In this document: in pieces, positions 51,549 through 64,000 of the stretch
Layout: every line of letters begins with the position of its first letter
Numbering within the stretch: position 1 is the first letter of the stretch
Origin: Glebionis coronaria
Lineage: Eukaryota > Streptophyta > Magnoliopsida > Asterales > Asteraceae
DNA length: 64,000 nt
Direction of reading: 5' to 3'
NCBI GenBank assembly: GCA_025667525.1
Contig: CM046882.1
Location: forward strand, 501,278,792-501,342,791
Notes under the pieces: model-generated
What the model saw: only the letters and a program-made list of their open reading frames with translations
Databases searched by the model: none
Told to the model about the DNA's origin: nothing
Translations under genes and position numbers: made by a program

Positions 51549-54150
51549 TGTCACACCCCACCAATGGCGGAATATGGGGCGCGACGTATGGATATCATCA
51601 CAACAAATGGTGTCTCTATAGAGAAGACTAAAATGCAAATATAATGTCATAAATGGCGACACAAATGTCATGACAATATCTCAACAATGCAGGAGTCTAG
51701 GTAAGTAGGTAACAGTCCTACCACTGACCCAAGACAAACAATAAACATAAACCAAACAAACATATAGGTGCCAACATGTATCACTTATCAAAAAAAACAT
51801 AAAGGTAAACTAAGAAGGAACGGGGATCTCCTTCTATATGCAATCCTAAGGCATCCAAGTCTAGCCACTTCTATCCTCAAGCTTAACCACATTCTCACCT
51901 GAAAGAGACACTAAAACACGTCAACATAAAGTTGGTGAGAGTCATAGGTTTAGACTCCAACGCTAAATCAGTTACAAGCTGTGAATAACAATCATCAACA
52001 AAAGAACATATGGACAATGTGTTACAATTATGTATTAAGAACTATCAATCAAGACCAATCATACCAAACCAATCCAAGGCTCCTACCTTGCCAAACAACA
52101 CCATGGTACCTTAGATGATCACCCTATGTACCTATCCCAAGGCCACTACCTTGGCAAACCACAAGCCCACTACCTTGTCAAACCACAAGGCCACTACCTT
52201 GTCAAACCACAAGGCCACTACCTTGTCAAACCACAATAACATATCAAAAAACGCATAGCAGTTAATCACATAAGTGTACACACAAGTCCATCACAACCAT
52301 AAAACATTCACAGCAACAATTTAGAAACAACTCAACACAGTGTCTCTTCCATCCCATCTGGAAGTCAAAAACAAAAATAAACATGGGACTATGAACACTC
52401 ACCTGATAGCTCCTTCACACATCCTTGCACTAGCAACAAGCTAACAAACCAAAAACACAAAATCAATAAACGAACCAATCACTAAGATGGCTCATTAACC
52501 TATGATGGACATCTAACCCATTCTCACATATTTAACTCATTAATAAGCTCTAATTACCCCATTAACCTTCCTTAACAAGTTCTTAACTTGGTTAAGTTTA
52601 ATAACTAACCCGTTCGTATTTTACCCAAAACAGTCCCAATTTTTAGGTCTCAAAACTTTAGGTCAAACGCCCACTTAAACCTACCCATGGTTTCTGTAAA
52701 AGGAATATTCACACCCTTACATATGTTGGCTAACACCTCCCACTTGCCCTAACCTTAAAGCTACTGTTAAGGCCCCGATATATATATATCTACGTTTGTC
52801 ATTCCAGATTTCCTGATTTTAAACGTACTAAAGGTTTGTTACCATTAAGGGGTCTTACCCTAAACCACCACCTTAGCCCAAGTGCAGATATTAACTACAA
52901 TATATAAACCATCTCTCACGTTCGTGAGAAGATCCCAATGCAACCCTAAGTGCCCCAAACAACCCAAAACTTAAAAAGAAAACAGGCTGAATTCAAAACT
53001 GTTTTGACCTCCGACTGTTGTAACCTGTTTTTGACCCACTTCCCGACCTCCAATTTAGTTCTCGTTTCTTGCATTGGAAAGCCACTTCAAATAGCTTTCC
53101 AGGGGTACTTGGATCGTAAAATAAGAATTTATAGAACTCCCGATATGATCAAAACAATTGACTCAAAAATCTGCCCAGTTTTTAAAAACGGGTTTAACAA
53201 AATCAACCTCATTAATTAACCCTAATCCCTCTAATTACAAGCCCTAATTTATGTAATCATCATATTATGATTAATACAACATTAATTTACTGTTTTTATA
53301 TTAAACCCTAACCTAAATCCATCATAAGATTATTAAAGAAAACATAAAAACAATTTAATTAAAAAGGGATTTGAAGATTTACCTTGGATTTATGAAAACC
53401 CCCAAATTTTATGGAGAACCCTAATTTTTTATATAACTCACGAATTTCTTTTATTTTCAGGAGAAAAATAATGAATTTGGTTTAGTAAATACATTATATA
53501 GGGTATGGGTGAATCCTAGTCCAACTCAAAGCCCACTTACCATAAATCTTTTCTTTTTTTCCTTTTTTTTCTCTTCTAAACCGACCTAAACACCATAAAA
53601 TTCGTTTTTCTCTTTATTTTATTATTAATAAATATCTTATTAATATTACCTTAATTTTCCTTAATTTATTTTAGCTCCTAAAGCCTCCAAAACCTCAAAA
53701 CCGTAAAACTAGTCAGTTTTTACGCGTTTTACCGTAAAAGTCGTAAAATATACACTTTTAAAAAAAATCTCAAATTTTGAAATAAACTTTATAATTAAGT
53801 CCTAAATGACCTAAAACCATCCCGAAAAATATTCATATGGTTAATTACCTTATCCGAGACCTCTAAATGCTAAACCGTAAATCCTAAAAAAATACACTAT
53901 TACTATAATACTTATACGTATACGTAACCACCAAAATACCACCATTTCGTTTCATAGTCACTAATTGTGATCTCATGAACATGAATTAACCGTACCTTGA
54001 TTTACTTATGAGTACTCTATACTCATAAACGATAATCACACCAACCTCGTTCACACAAAATAAACACGTAGGCACAAAAATCAAGTAGTCACACATAAAA
54101 TAACCTAAAAGTAAGACCAAGTGACGAACCTCAAAACTACGGTTGTCACA
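51549..54150 (-). repeat. B2 3' LTR (left)
   Basis: 2602 bp, TGTCACACC to TTGTCACA. A polypurine tract follows on the minus strand (AGGAGGGAGTGA). It contains the 24-bp repeat at 52137-52233. Confidence 0.92.
52137..52233. repeat. 24-bp tandem repeat (four copies) in B2 LTR
   Basis: The unit is AAGGCCACTACCTTGTCAAA plus CCAC. The AAGG...CCTT ends give each unit a small palindrome. The other B2 LTR has it at 59150-59246. The B1 LTRs have only a single related unit. Confidence 0.9.
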
Positions 54151-57100
54151 TCACTCCCTCCTAATAGAAATCTCGTCCCGAGATTTACTCCTTAGGATCA
54201 ACACACAGACAACAAATCACACGAGGATACTTGTTCTAAGTGAACTCCTCTCATTTCCACGTGAACTTCAGTTCAAGTTTCAAGATACCACATGTACAAA
54301 CCAAAAATAATTAAACCCATTGCCAAACTCTTGACCTCACAGTCAATAAATCTCGCAAATGACTCTTTGATAAAACAAAGACTCTTATTAGCAGAAAACC
54401 CGAATAACCGGACATGCAAATATGCATCCTCAAACAACATTTACCAACCCCAATACATGAAATGTATCATGTATACAACTCATTTCCCCAGGTAATTCTA
54501 TGCTCATAAGCTAATGGTCTGATCTTCCCAAAGATCATAAATGGACCTACAAAACTCTACATCAACACTTACATCTTTCCAAATCATACCACCCGTTACT
54601 ATGGGTGAAACTCCATACATAACTTTGTCACTAAATCTAGTGGTTTCCTCCTTTTCTACATAGCATCCCTTGTTGCTCTCATTCTGTCCACAAACACCAT
54701 TACCACATTAGTAGCCTCTTTTACCAATTCTAGTCCACAATGAGGACAACTCACCCTATCCTTTCATATCGTGCCTCAAATGGCATTTATCGACTTCTAG
54801 TACGATAACTATCATTATATGAAAACTCAACCATCGCTAACGAGTTTCCGAACTACCTCTAAATAAATCACCCATGTCCAATTACGTTCATCAACTCCCT
54901 TCAGTCCGTATCCCAAACTACTTTAAATTCCAATTTCCTTACAAAGTGACCTATGACGGTCTTTCACATATCCATTAATTCTTCCAACTTCCCAACTACG
55001 TGACTTCTCATTCCTCTTGAAATAGGTGATGAATTAGTCAGTCTATCGACTATCACCCAACTCTCATCGTACTTAATCCCCCACCGCATTATGTATCCCT
55101 TCCACCAACTTCGTCCTTACATCGCCCTTTCTAAACTACTCCTATCCATGTAGGAAGTATAGTCTACGTCCCTTTCCTCCTTACGATTGTCCAAGCCACG
55201 CAACATAAATGTTGACGCGTTCACTGCTTTAGACAACTCAACTCGTGCAACCCACATCCTTCATCCAAACCACTCTAATACATCATCCCTATAGTTCAAG
55301 TTCGTCTCAGCTTCACCTCATCCTTCTTATTCCATGTCTCATCGACCATACTTGCCTTTCCCAGATGGTACTTGGCCTTGCAATTTTCTTTCATCAATTA
55401 ACTCCACCCATCACCTTTGCCAAATGTTCAATCAAGATGATTGAATATGTGTTGGATACGTTCATGATCCGTATAGATCATTCTCCACGTCTCGTACACC
55501 AAATGCCTCTAGCATTCTAGGCAGATATAACAGTCCAGCTCCACTAACTAAGTCTATCCAGTTCTTCCAAATCTTCAGTTCCTGCAACGTATAAGCGATC
55601 GCCTTTCTTTGTCGTCCTCGTACGCGTCCAAATCCCTGCTCCACGTATCGTCATTCTTCGCGAATTCATCCAGTCCTTCCGATAATGCCAAGATCTGCTC
55701 ATCATCCAATCCACCTCTTCAGCCTCCAAAATGCTTCCTCGTCCTTCTTCACTTCGCCCCTTGCTGGTTCCACGATATGCCATCATCTCTGACTACTAGT
55801 CCTGGCCAACTAAATCCTAAAACTCACACTTGAAAATCTCACGTTTCATTCCCTTTACTAACAACTCCAAAACCAACACATAATTCGCCTCATCCTCCTT
55901 CTAAGATTTGAGTAGATCAAGATGTCGTTGATGCTCCCGATGACAACTCGTTTATAGACGTTCATGCACACTCGGTTCATTGACTCCATGAAAACCGCTA
56001 GTGCTTTGGCGAAGCCAAATGCATAACCGTAAACCCAAAGCGTTCATACAACATCCTTAGCAATTTCAACTATGTCCTTCTCACACCCTCTCTTAGCGGC
56101 AATACGAATAAATTCCTTGCAATTTCTAACAGCTCTTGTTCTTAATTCACTCCATCAACGATTTGCCTTGGATGACACTAAATACAACTCCTCTCACTTC
56201 TCCTACTTGCTCTATTCATGGTTCTACCTCAACGCTCCTAAACCATACAAAACCAAAACTACATCCTGAATACACCATATACGATCGACGAATTAAACCC
56301 ACGGATAACTAACGACATTTCACGTGCACCAATTAAAACAAATCAAAAACCACGAGACTCCAAAGAAAACTCAAACCCAAAACATGTATCAATTCCAAAT
56401 GACCCATGACAACGAAAAATAATCCAAGAAACACCCAATGGCAACCAAAACATATTACGCCCCGCGACATATTATTTAAACCGTGCAAAAGATCGACTTT
56501 CCAAAAGAATATACATATATATATATATTTTTTTCTAAAATTTTTTTTCCTTACCTCCCCACATCTATGTGACTCAAACCATCTACAAACAACCTTCTAG
56601 ACGATCTCAAAACTCAACTCAAAGACTAGGTATCCCGTGCATCCCAAATCATAAAAATAAAACTACTATTCAAACTCAACCTTGAACCCGACACTTGTAC
56701 AACAATTCCGACCAGTCCACTGACCTCCCATGACTATACATTCTGAATATTTGAAAAGTACGTTCCGAGTACATAATTTTAGGCTTTTGAATCACCCAAA
56801 AAGCTTTAAAAACGAATAAGTTACGACCAAAACAATTTTATGCTAGTTGTTTTAAAAACTAAAGAATAGACTTAGTGATCAATGCAATCCTTTTCAATGA
56901 AAGATATAATTGTATGTGAAATATTCATAAACTCCTTTTAACCTTGTATCAATAACTATAAATGGCATGAATAAGTTAAATCCGATTATATAAACTATGT
57001 AAGTAGAAAGAAATTTTACTTCGCTTTATTTTAATGAAAGTCTTTTAAAATTTGAAATAAATAAGTGTTGATAAAAAAAACTTATGTTACATCTTGTTTC

Positions 57101-58540
57101 AAACGTGACTCCAACACCTTACCCTTACTTTACCGAATACAACCAACTATCTAACTCTATAGTAGATTTCCAAGTCCCCCCTTTTTCCATATACCAACCA
57201 AAAGAAATGTAAGACTCAACCCAAAAGATTTCATTATCCCAAAAGAAATCTCCATTTATTTCAACGGACTTAAAACCGAGAACAACATTTTAAAACGTAC
57301 ACGTGAAATATGAACTCAAAGAATACGCTACAAGACACACTTCAAAAAATTCGAAACGTTGTTGAAACTCCATCAACTCCAGCACCATAAAACACGAACA
57401 AACACAAGGTACGTTCAAGTTATAATAACTAGTGAACGACCATATACCATAACTTAACACATAGTAGTATATATACATCCGCATATATATACCTATTAAA
57501 TCACCCAAAACATACTCGTTACCATACATGTCGGATCAACCAATCACGTCATACACTCGTTTTTCCACACGACTAATCACCATCTCACCGTGCCACAACA
57601 AGGCATAATGCCCACCTCCAAAACCAAACCATATCGTGTGACCCCATAATCACACACCACAACTATAACCCAAAACATAAAACACAAAAAGAACAATAGC
57701 CATATCATAGGCAGCCATTACATAAATCCATATATAATACATATACCCAAATTTTACATCTCATCATATACAAGCATGTACTAACCCTCTTTCATGCAAC
57801 CATACTTGAGAACCCATTGAAGTTGTGGTACTTGTATAACTATGTTGGCCACCATACTTATACAATTACCCTTTTCCCAATGCACTCCCTCCTATGATGA
57901 CACTTATAAGAATCAATACAACATATAACACATAAATCTATCTACTCACATAAGCTCATAACCACATAACCAATAAGGTCCAAAACTCCATCTATAAAAT
58001 AACATAATAAAACTCTTGGAATACAGAAATCCATAGTCTAGCTAAAACAGCCTAGACTAAATCCAAAACGAAAACATAATCAGTTATAAGTCATGTCGCC
58101 CATAAGAGTGGAAATAGCATAAGGTCCTTCATATTCACCTACTCCTAATAACTCGAACCACCACATGATTCTTAGGGAACATGACTTAAACATCAAAAGA
58201 AAATAATACCCCCCAGGTACATAAAATAACCCAACAAAAGATAGAAACTACTATGTACCAAATTATGTACTATAATGTACATTATAAGTAAAATACGACA
58301 ATGACTAGCGTGGGCGATTATGGTTAAACCCGCACTACTCACAACTCGAAAAGAAAATAACATGTGGCTAAGTATGAACTTACTATGGTTCAATTCATAC
58401 CAGTCAAAACATCACAATAAATAACATTCAAACACATCAATTATAATAAAATGCACACATACTCCTATGACGCCTATATGCAGGGACACTTAAGCTATAG
58501 ACTAGGCTACGCGACTAGGCAACCTAATTCTCTATAACCA
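54151..58540 (-). pseudogene. B2 interior with RT/integrase relics
   Basis: The minus strand at 55906-55935 encodes a changed RT box (INDILIYS) and at 55036-55059 the integrase block WVIVDRLT. Both line up with those in B1. Compared with B1, several hundred bp are missing near 54,860-54,990 and 56,110. No gag is readable in 56,250-58,540. Confidence 0.65.
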
Positions 58541-58542
58541 TT

Positions 58543-58556
58543 GTCTTTGATACCAT
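58543..58556 (-). promoter_or_regulatory. B2 primer-binding site, mutated
   Basis: The minus strand reads TGGTATCAAAGACA where B1 has TGGTATCAGAGCCA, so two positions of the initiator-tRNA-Met match are lost. Confidence 0.75.
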
Positions 58557-58558
58557 TC

Positions 58559-61159
58559 TGTCACACCCCACCAATGGCGGAATATGGGGCGCGACGTATG
58601 GATATCATCACAACAAATGGTGTCTCTATAGAGAAGACTAAAATGCAAATATAATGTCATAAATGGCGACACAAATGTCATGACAATATCTCAACAATGC
58701 AGGAGTCTAGGTAAGTAGGTAACAGTCCTACCACTGACCCAAGACAAACAATAAACATAAACCAAACAAACATATAGGTGCCAACATGTATCACTTATCA
58801 AAAAAAACATAAAGGTAAACTAAGAAGGAACGGGGATCTCCTTCTATATGCAATCCTAAGGCATCCAAGTCTAGCCACTTCTATCCTCAAGCTTAACCAC
58901 ATTCTCACCTGAAAGAGACACTAAAACACGTCAACATAAAGTTGGTGAGAGTCATAGGTTTAGACTCCAACGCTAAATCAGTTACAAGCTGTGAATAACA
59001 ATCATCAACAAAAGAACATATGGACAATGTGTTACAATTATGTATTAAGAACTGTCAATCAAGACCAATCATACCAAACCAATCCAAGGCTCCTACCTTG
59101 CCAAACAACACCATGGTACCTTAGATGATCACCCTATGTACCTATCCCAAGGCCACTACCTTGGCAAACCACAAGCCCACTACCTTGTCAAACCACAAGG
59201 CCACTACCTTGTCAAACCACAAGGCCACTACCTTGTCAAACCACAATAACATATCAAAAAACGCATAGCAGTTAATCACATAAGTGTACACACAAGTCCA
59301 TCACAACCATAAAACATTCACAGCAACAATTTAGAAACAACTCAACACAGTGTCTCTTCCATCCCATCTGGAAGTCAAAAACAAAAATAAACATAGGACT
59401 ATGAACACTCACCTGATAGCTCCTTCACACATCCTTGCACTAGCAACAAGCTAACAAACCAAAAACACGAAATCAATAAACGAACCAATCACTAAGATGG
59501 CTCATTAACCTATGATGGACATCTAACCCATTCTCACATATTTACCTCATTAATAAGCTCTAATTACCCCCATTAACCTTCCTTAACAAGTTCTTAACTT
59601 GGTTAAGTTTAATAACTAACCCGTTCGTATTTTACCCAAAACAGTCCCAGTTTTTAGGTCTCAAAACTTTAGGTCAAACGCCCACTTAAACCTACCCATG
59701 GTTTCTGTAAAAGGAATATTCACACCCTTACATATGTTGGCTAACACCTCCCACTTGCCCTAACCTTAAAGCTACTGTTAAGGCCCCGATATATATATCT
59801 ACTTTTGTCATTCCAGATTTCCTGATTTTAAACGTACTAAAAGTTTGTTACCATTAAGGGGTCTTACCCTAAACCACCACCTTAGCCCAAGTGCAGATAT
59901 TAACTACAATATATAAACCATCTCTCACGTTCGTGAGAAGATCCCAATGCAACCCTAAGTGCCACAAACAACCCAAAACTTAAAAAGAAAACAGGCTGAA
60001 TTCAAAACTGTTTTGACCTCCGACTGTTGTAACCTGTTTTTGACCCACTTCCCGACCTCCAATTTAGTTCTAGTTTCTTGCATTGGAAAGCCACTTCAAA
60101 TAGCTTTCCAGGGGTACTTGGATCGTAAAATAAGAGTTTATAGAACTCCCGATATGATCAAAACAATTGACTCAAAAATCTGCCCAGTTTTTAAAAACGG
60201 GTTTAACAAAATCAACCTCATTAATTAACCCTAATCCCTCTAATTACAAGCCCTAATTTATGTAATCATCATATTATGATTAATACAACATTAATTTACT
60301 GTTTTTATATTAAACCCTAACCTAAATCCATCATAAGATTATTAAAGAAAACATAAAAACAATTTAATTAAAAAGGGATTTGAAGATTTACCTTGGATTT
60401 ATGAAAACCCCCAAATTTTATGAAGAACCCTAATTTTTTATATAACTCACGAATTTCTTTTATTTTCAGGAGAAAAATAATGAATTTGGTTTAGTATATA
60501 CATTATATAGGGTATGGGTGAATCCTAGTCCAACTCAAAGCCCACTTACCATAAATCTTTTCTTTTTTTCCTTTTTTTTCTCTTCTAAACCGACCTAAAC
60601 ACCATAAAATTCGTTTTTCTCTTTATTTTATTATTAATAAATATCTTATTAATATTACCTTAATTTTCCTTAATTTATTTCAGCTCCTAAAGCCTCCAAA
60701 ACCTCAAAACCGTAAAACTAGTCAGTTTTTACGCGTTTTACCGTAAAAGTCGTAAAATATACACTTTTAAAAAAAATCTCAAATTTTGAAATAAACTTTA
60801 TAATTAAGTCCTAAATGACCTAAAACCATCCCGAAAAATATTCATATGGTTAATTACCTTATCCGAGACCTCTAAATGCTAAACCGTAAATCCTAAAAAA
60901 ATACACTATTACTATAATACTTATACGTATACGTAACCACCAAAATACCACCATTTCGTTTCATAGTCACTAATTGTGATCTCATGAACATGAATTAACC
61001 GTACCTCGATTTACTTATGAGTACTCTATACTCATAAACGATAATCACACCAACCTCGTTCACACAAAATAAACACGTAGGCACAAAAATCAAGTAGTCA
61101 CACATAAAATAACCTAAAAGTAAGACCAAGTGACGAACCTCAAAACCACGGTTGTCACA
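58559..61159 (-). repeat. B2 5' LTR (right)
   Basis: 2601 bp, nearly identical to 51549-54150. Only isolated substitutions and a 4-bp difference in the TA tract are visible. Confidence 0.92.
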
Positions 61160-61164
61160 TTGAG

Positions 61165-61282
61165 GGTCATGGTTGTTATTATTCACGATGGGGTGAGGTG
61201 GGTTGTTATTGTTGTGCACACCGGCCATATCTAGGTCTTCACGAGTCTCGGGCTCAAGATAAGACGAAGATCGAGTACACAT
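61165..61282 (-). pseudogene. N-terminal gag fragment of the Athila-like element
   Basis: The start codon at 61280-61282 begins MCTRSSSYLEPETREDLDMA and runs into an Asn/His-rich stretch (NNNNPPHPIVNNNN). The reading is cut by the B2 insertion at 61164 and resumes left of 51544. It lies about 170 bp from the PBS. Confidence 0.7.
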
Positions 61283-61452
61283 ACACTAAAAAGAAAATAC
61301 AATATTTTTGATTTTTTATTTTTTTAGATTTTTGAAAATTTTATAACTTTTAGGATTTTTGAAAATTTTTATGCTTGAAAATAACGTTCCCAAAAGAACG
61401 GATCCCAAAATCCAACGCGTCTCTCATAAAAAACCGTTAATCTTTACGAAAA

Positions 61453-61470
61453 GAGCCGACAGCGGTGCCG
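61453..61470 (-). promoter_or_regulatory. Athila-like primer-binding site
   Basis: CGGCACCGCTGTCGGCTC on the minus strand, directly after the 5' LTR. It resembles a diverged Asp-type PBS. Confidence 0.55.
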
Positions 61471-63106
61471 TTTTAATATAGAGATTTTACTAGTCCAAAG
61501 TTCGTTTTGTCTCGACTCGATTCGAATTTATTACAGTTTAAAGTGTGACTTAGTCGTCTTTGGTGAGAAGAAAGTAAATTGTCGTTGAGTATCTAAATAA
61601 AAAAAAAAAAAATGAAAGCTTGAAAATATAAAACTAAAATTAAAGACTTTAAAAATTAAATGACAAAAGTTTAAAACTTTAATAAAAATAAAACTGAAAA
61701 TAAAATAAAATAAAATAAAACTTCTTCGGAAAAACTAATAATTTCGGAAAAACACCCTATTCTCGGAAAAACTAAATATTTTCGGATAAACCTATTAATT
61801 CGGATAAATGAAATATTTTCGGAATAAACAAGAAATTCGGATAAATGATCTATTTCCGGAAAACCCTATTTCTTCGGAATAAACATGGATTTTCGGAATA
61901 AAAGGAAATTTTCGGAATAACTGGTCTAATTCTGATAAAAGAGAATCTTCGGAAAAACTAAAGATTTTCGGAATAACAGAATAAGTTCGGAATGCTGGGA
62001 TTTTCGGAATAAATGAAAAATTTCGGAATAAAGTAAATATTCGGATAAACAGGAATTTCGGATAAACTAAATTGCAAAGAAAATTTTTGGAAAATTTTAT
62101 TTCGGATAAACAAGCAATCTTCGGAATAACTAAGTTTGGAAAAAGGGAATGTTTTTCGGAATTATAAACCCTCTTCCGAAGATCTATAAAAATCAGATAA
62201 CAAACAGTAGATTCTAATAAAATACTACAAATAAGCAATTACCAAATAAGCAATCAACCAAAACTTAATCTAAATAAATTTTAAGAAAAACTAATTAAAC
62301 CAAAAATCAAAAACTTTAAAAACACTTAATAATCTAAAAATTAAAAATCAACTTTTTATAGAAATAAACTTTTAAAAACACTAAATTAAAAATAAGCCAA
62401 ACACACAATAAGCTATAAAATCAATAAAGCTAAAACATCAACACAATAAAACCATAAAGAACAATCAAATAAGCATATCAATAAGCAAATAAGCATAAAG
62501 ATTAAACAAATAAAAAAGGTAGAATGAGATTAATGAAAAGCTTAATTGAAGATTAAGATTCAACAACACAAATTTAAAAACTTACTAGATAAATTTGCAG
62601 AAAGGAAGGACAATAATGAAAGACAATATGAAAAGTGCTTAAAATTAGAGTGGAGAACTAAAGTTGAATGAAGCTAACACCTCAAAAAATGAGGTTAAGG
62701 GTCACTATTTATAGGGGAGAGGGTGGAGTAGGTTGCTTATTTCTTTCTTTTGTCTTCTCGTCTTTCGTCTTTGACAATAAACTCGTCTTCTAATTTCTTC
62801 ATTAATGAACCCGTCTTCTAATTTCTTCATTAATTAGATTTGGTTCTTCGACTTCGTTAAACTTTCATCTTTGGTCTTTTTCTTTGATAAATCTTCAGAA
62901 TAGGCCTTTGACTTCCGTTCTTTTTGCACTCTTGATCTTTTGACTTCGTTTTTTTGTCTTTTTCTTCGATAAAAGCCCGTGAAATCCCGTGTTTTTTTCC
63001 CTTTTTCATATTTTGATCCTAAAACACAACAAAAACACAAACCACGCATAATCCCGACATTTACGACATAAAATACTCGTTATGGTCTCGTTTTAATTGT
63101 AATTAA
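61471..63106 (-). repeat. Athila-like element 5' LTR (right), end truncated
   Basis: Matches 44562-46240 with TTCGGA array (61726-62175) and TATA box (62705-62714). The last 33 bp, including the terminal TG, are gone at the junction with the Tat LTR. A small internal deletion and a duplication (CGTCTTCTAATTTCTTCATT twice) distinguish it. Confidence 0.88.
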
Positions 63107-63341
63107 GTGAGTGTATATCCTATTCTTTGAGGCAAATCTCAATCCTGATAGGATTGTGATTCTCTCTAACTCTGTTCCGGCCGTGCTGGGTCGCGGGCCG
63201 CACCCATATTATGCGACCACTATTCATTCAAGCCCATAAGCCTAAATGATGGAGTATTAATTTGACCCATTCGTGATGGGGCGGATGACGGTAGTACCCG
63301 TGGGCCGGGTTCATGACCCGGTTGGGGATTATACGTCATCA
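63107..63341 (-). repeat. Tat 5' LTR, second part
   Basis: GTGAGTGTATATCCTATTC to CGTCATCA, matching 23404-23634. About 57 bp of LTR that should lie between this piece and 44561 are absent. Confidence 0.92.
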
Positions 63342-63346
63342 TGTTT

Positions 63347-63889
63347 TTTATTTGAATATTTATAATCATGTGATTCGTTAATTTTTTAATATAATTTTAA
63401 AATATAAAGTTTAGAGGGTATAAAGATTAAGACGTGTTTTGTTTATTTTCTAAAATTACTTACAAATATGAAAAATAACAAATTTACAATTAAATCCATA
63501 TAATTTATTTAAAATGTAAGCACTAAAATTTTATTAATCTTATTCTTTTTTTTAAATTTATATTTTCACAAATTTGATATGTATATTTTTATGCTCAATT
63601 TTGCTTATATGTTAAAACTAAACTATTTAGCTGGTCTAATCATTTTTTATACAACCTCACTTTTTCACTAAAATTTTCAGATAATTTTATTCTTTTATTA
63701 TATAAAAGATTAAAAACACAATGATTAATCGAATACATCTCAAATATGTTTAAAAATAAGTAATACAATTGTTTTCAAAAACTAAAACTATTTCGAAGAA
63801 AATCTATCTTAACCAAACACCACCGAAAAGTAAAAGGCGCTATAGTGTAATAAAAAATTAAAAAATACTCCGTAAACTTTAACACACCC
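63347..63889. other. Right flank of the Tat insertion, no gene seen
   Basis: Very AT-rich DNA that continues the sequence left of 23043. No coding exon or clear repeat. Confidence 0.5.
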
Positions 63890-64000
63890 CTCCTCCTGGT
63901 ATAAAAAGCAGCATAAACAACCATCACATTTGAAGCTTGCTAGGGTTCATCATATCTGGCGCTCACAGCTCACTCAACACAGGCAGGTACAATTCTTTAA
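63890..64000 (+). promoter_or_regulatory. Putative promoter and 5' UTR of a plus-strand gene beyond the window
   Basis: TATAAAAAG at 63900-63908 after a C-rich stretch (CACCCCTCCTCCT). Then follows a C/A-rich leader containing CTAGGGTTC (inverse telo-box core) and a possible 5'-UTR intron donor CAG|GTAC at 63987. No ATG-initiated ORF is visible before the end. Confidence 0.4.

Larger units (their letters stand above)
51549..61159 (-). mobile_element. Large LTR element with decayed interior (copy B2)
   Basis: Same family as 27695-38269. The ends are TGTCACACC and TTGTCACA, with the target duplication TTGAG (51544-51548, 61160-61164). The two LTRs are 2602 and 2601 bp and almost identical, so insertion is recent. 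The interior is 4.4 kb, about 0.9 kb shorter than in B1 because of several deletions, and has the same ruined RT and integrase. It disrupts the gag of the Athila-like element after about 40 codons. Confidence 0.92.
44562..63106 (-). mobile_element. Athila-like Gag-protease LTR element without RT, nested in the Tat LTR
   Basis: Two direct repeats of about 1.65 kb (44562-46273 and 61471-63106) enclose gag and protease ORFs on the minus strand. The primer-binding site at 61453-61470 (CGGCACCGCTGTCGGC) is a variant of the Asp-type site common in Athila elements. No RT, RNase H or integrase exists in the interior, so it depends on another element. Without the nested copy B2 it is about 8.9 kb. Both outer junctions have lost bases and no TSD is left. 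Confidence 0.85.

Noticed and set aside
61795..62238. 147-residue frame rich in FRKFSFIPKI on the minus strand, also at 45124-45351
   Set aside because: It is a translation of the TTCGGA array in LTR leader DNA; frames differ between the two LTRs.

Overview
The window is nuclear DNA of a flowering plant. It is AT-rich, has GT-AG introns and a telo-box promoter, and consists mostly of nested LTR retrotransposons. The style of the gag-protease element and of the antisense 'putative gypsy-type transposon' ORF suggests an asterid, perhaps Asteraceae. That is a recollection-based guess, not something the sequence proves. I see no rRNA, tRNA, CRISPR or prokaryotic features.

Positions 1-1087 hold the 3' part of a PIF/Harbinger transposase gene with a Myb/SANT-protein-like tail and one premature stop. 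Positions 1912-6749 hold a broken cytosolic methionyl-tRNA synthetase (MetRS) gene. Exon 1 carries the HIGH-type motif, but the whole catalytic and anticodon-binding core is missing. The next recognisable exons are the linker and the EMAP-II-like tRNA-binding domain. The last intron has collected a hairpin MITE and a 1.55-kb TRIM-like LTR element.

From 4128 to 23122 the end of this gene is a head-to-tail array with a 5.29-kb period: three full units and a fourth with a 2.16-kb deletion. The terminal MetRS exon is therefore present three times. Units 1-3 each end in the first 75 bp of an LTR whose full element starts at 23048. The amplification therefore happened after that element inserted.

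Positions 23048-63341 are one Ty3/Gypsy element of Tat type, on the minus strand, with a perfect 5-bp target duplication (TGTTT). It has gag, protease, RT, two RNase H domains and integrase, plus a long antisense ORF with its own TATA box next to the 3' LTR. It is dead: it has frameshifts, stops and a mutated RT active site. Two insertions split it. (a) A hAT-type MITE (27511-38533, 8-bp TSD) is itself split by a 10.6-kb LTR element with 2.6-kb LTRs (27695-38269, TSD TTTAT). (b) An Athila-like gag-protease element without RT (44562-63106) sits inside the right-hand Tat LTR and is split in its gag by a second member of the 2.6-kb-LTR family (51549-61159, TSD TTGAG).

Positions 63347-64000 return to single-copy-looking DNA and end in a plausible promoter and 5' UTR of a further plus-strand gene. 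No part of the window looks like a cooperating gene system. Its interest lies in the order of rearrangements at the MetRS locus, the mobilisation of decayed elements, and a few unusual sequence arrays.
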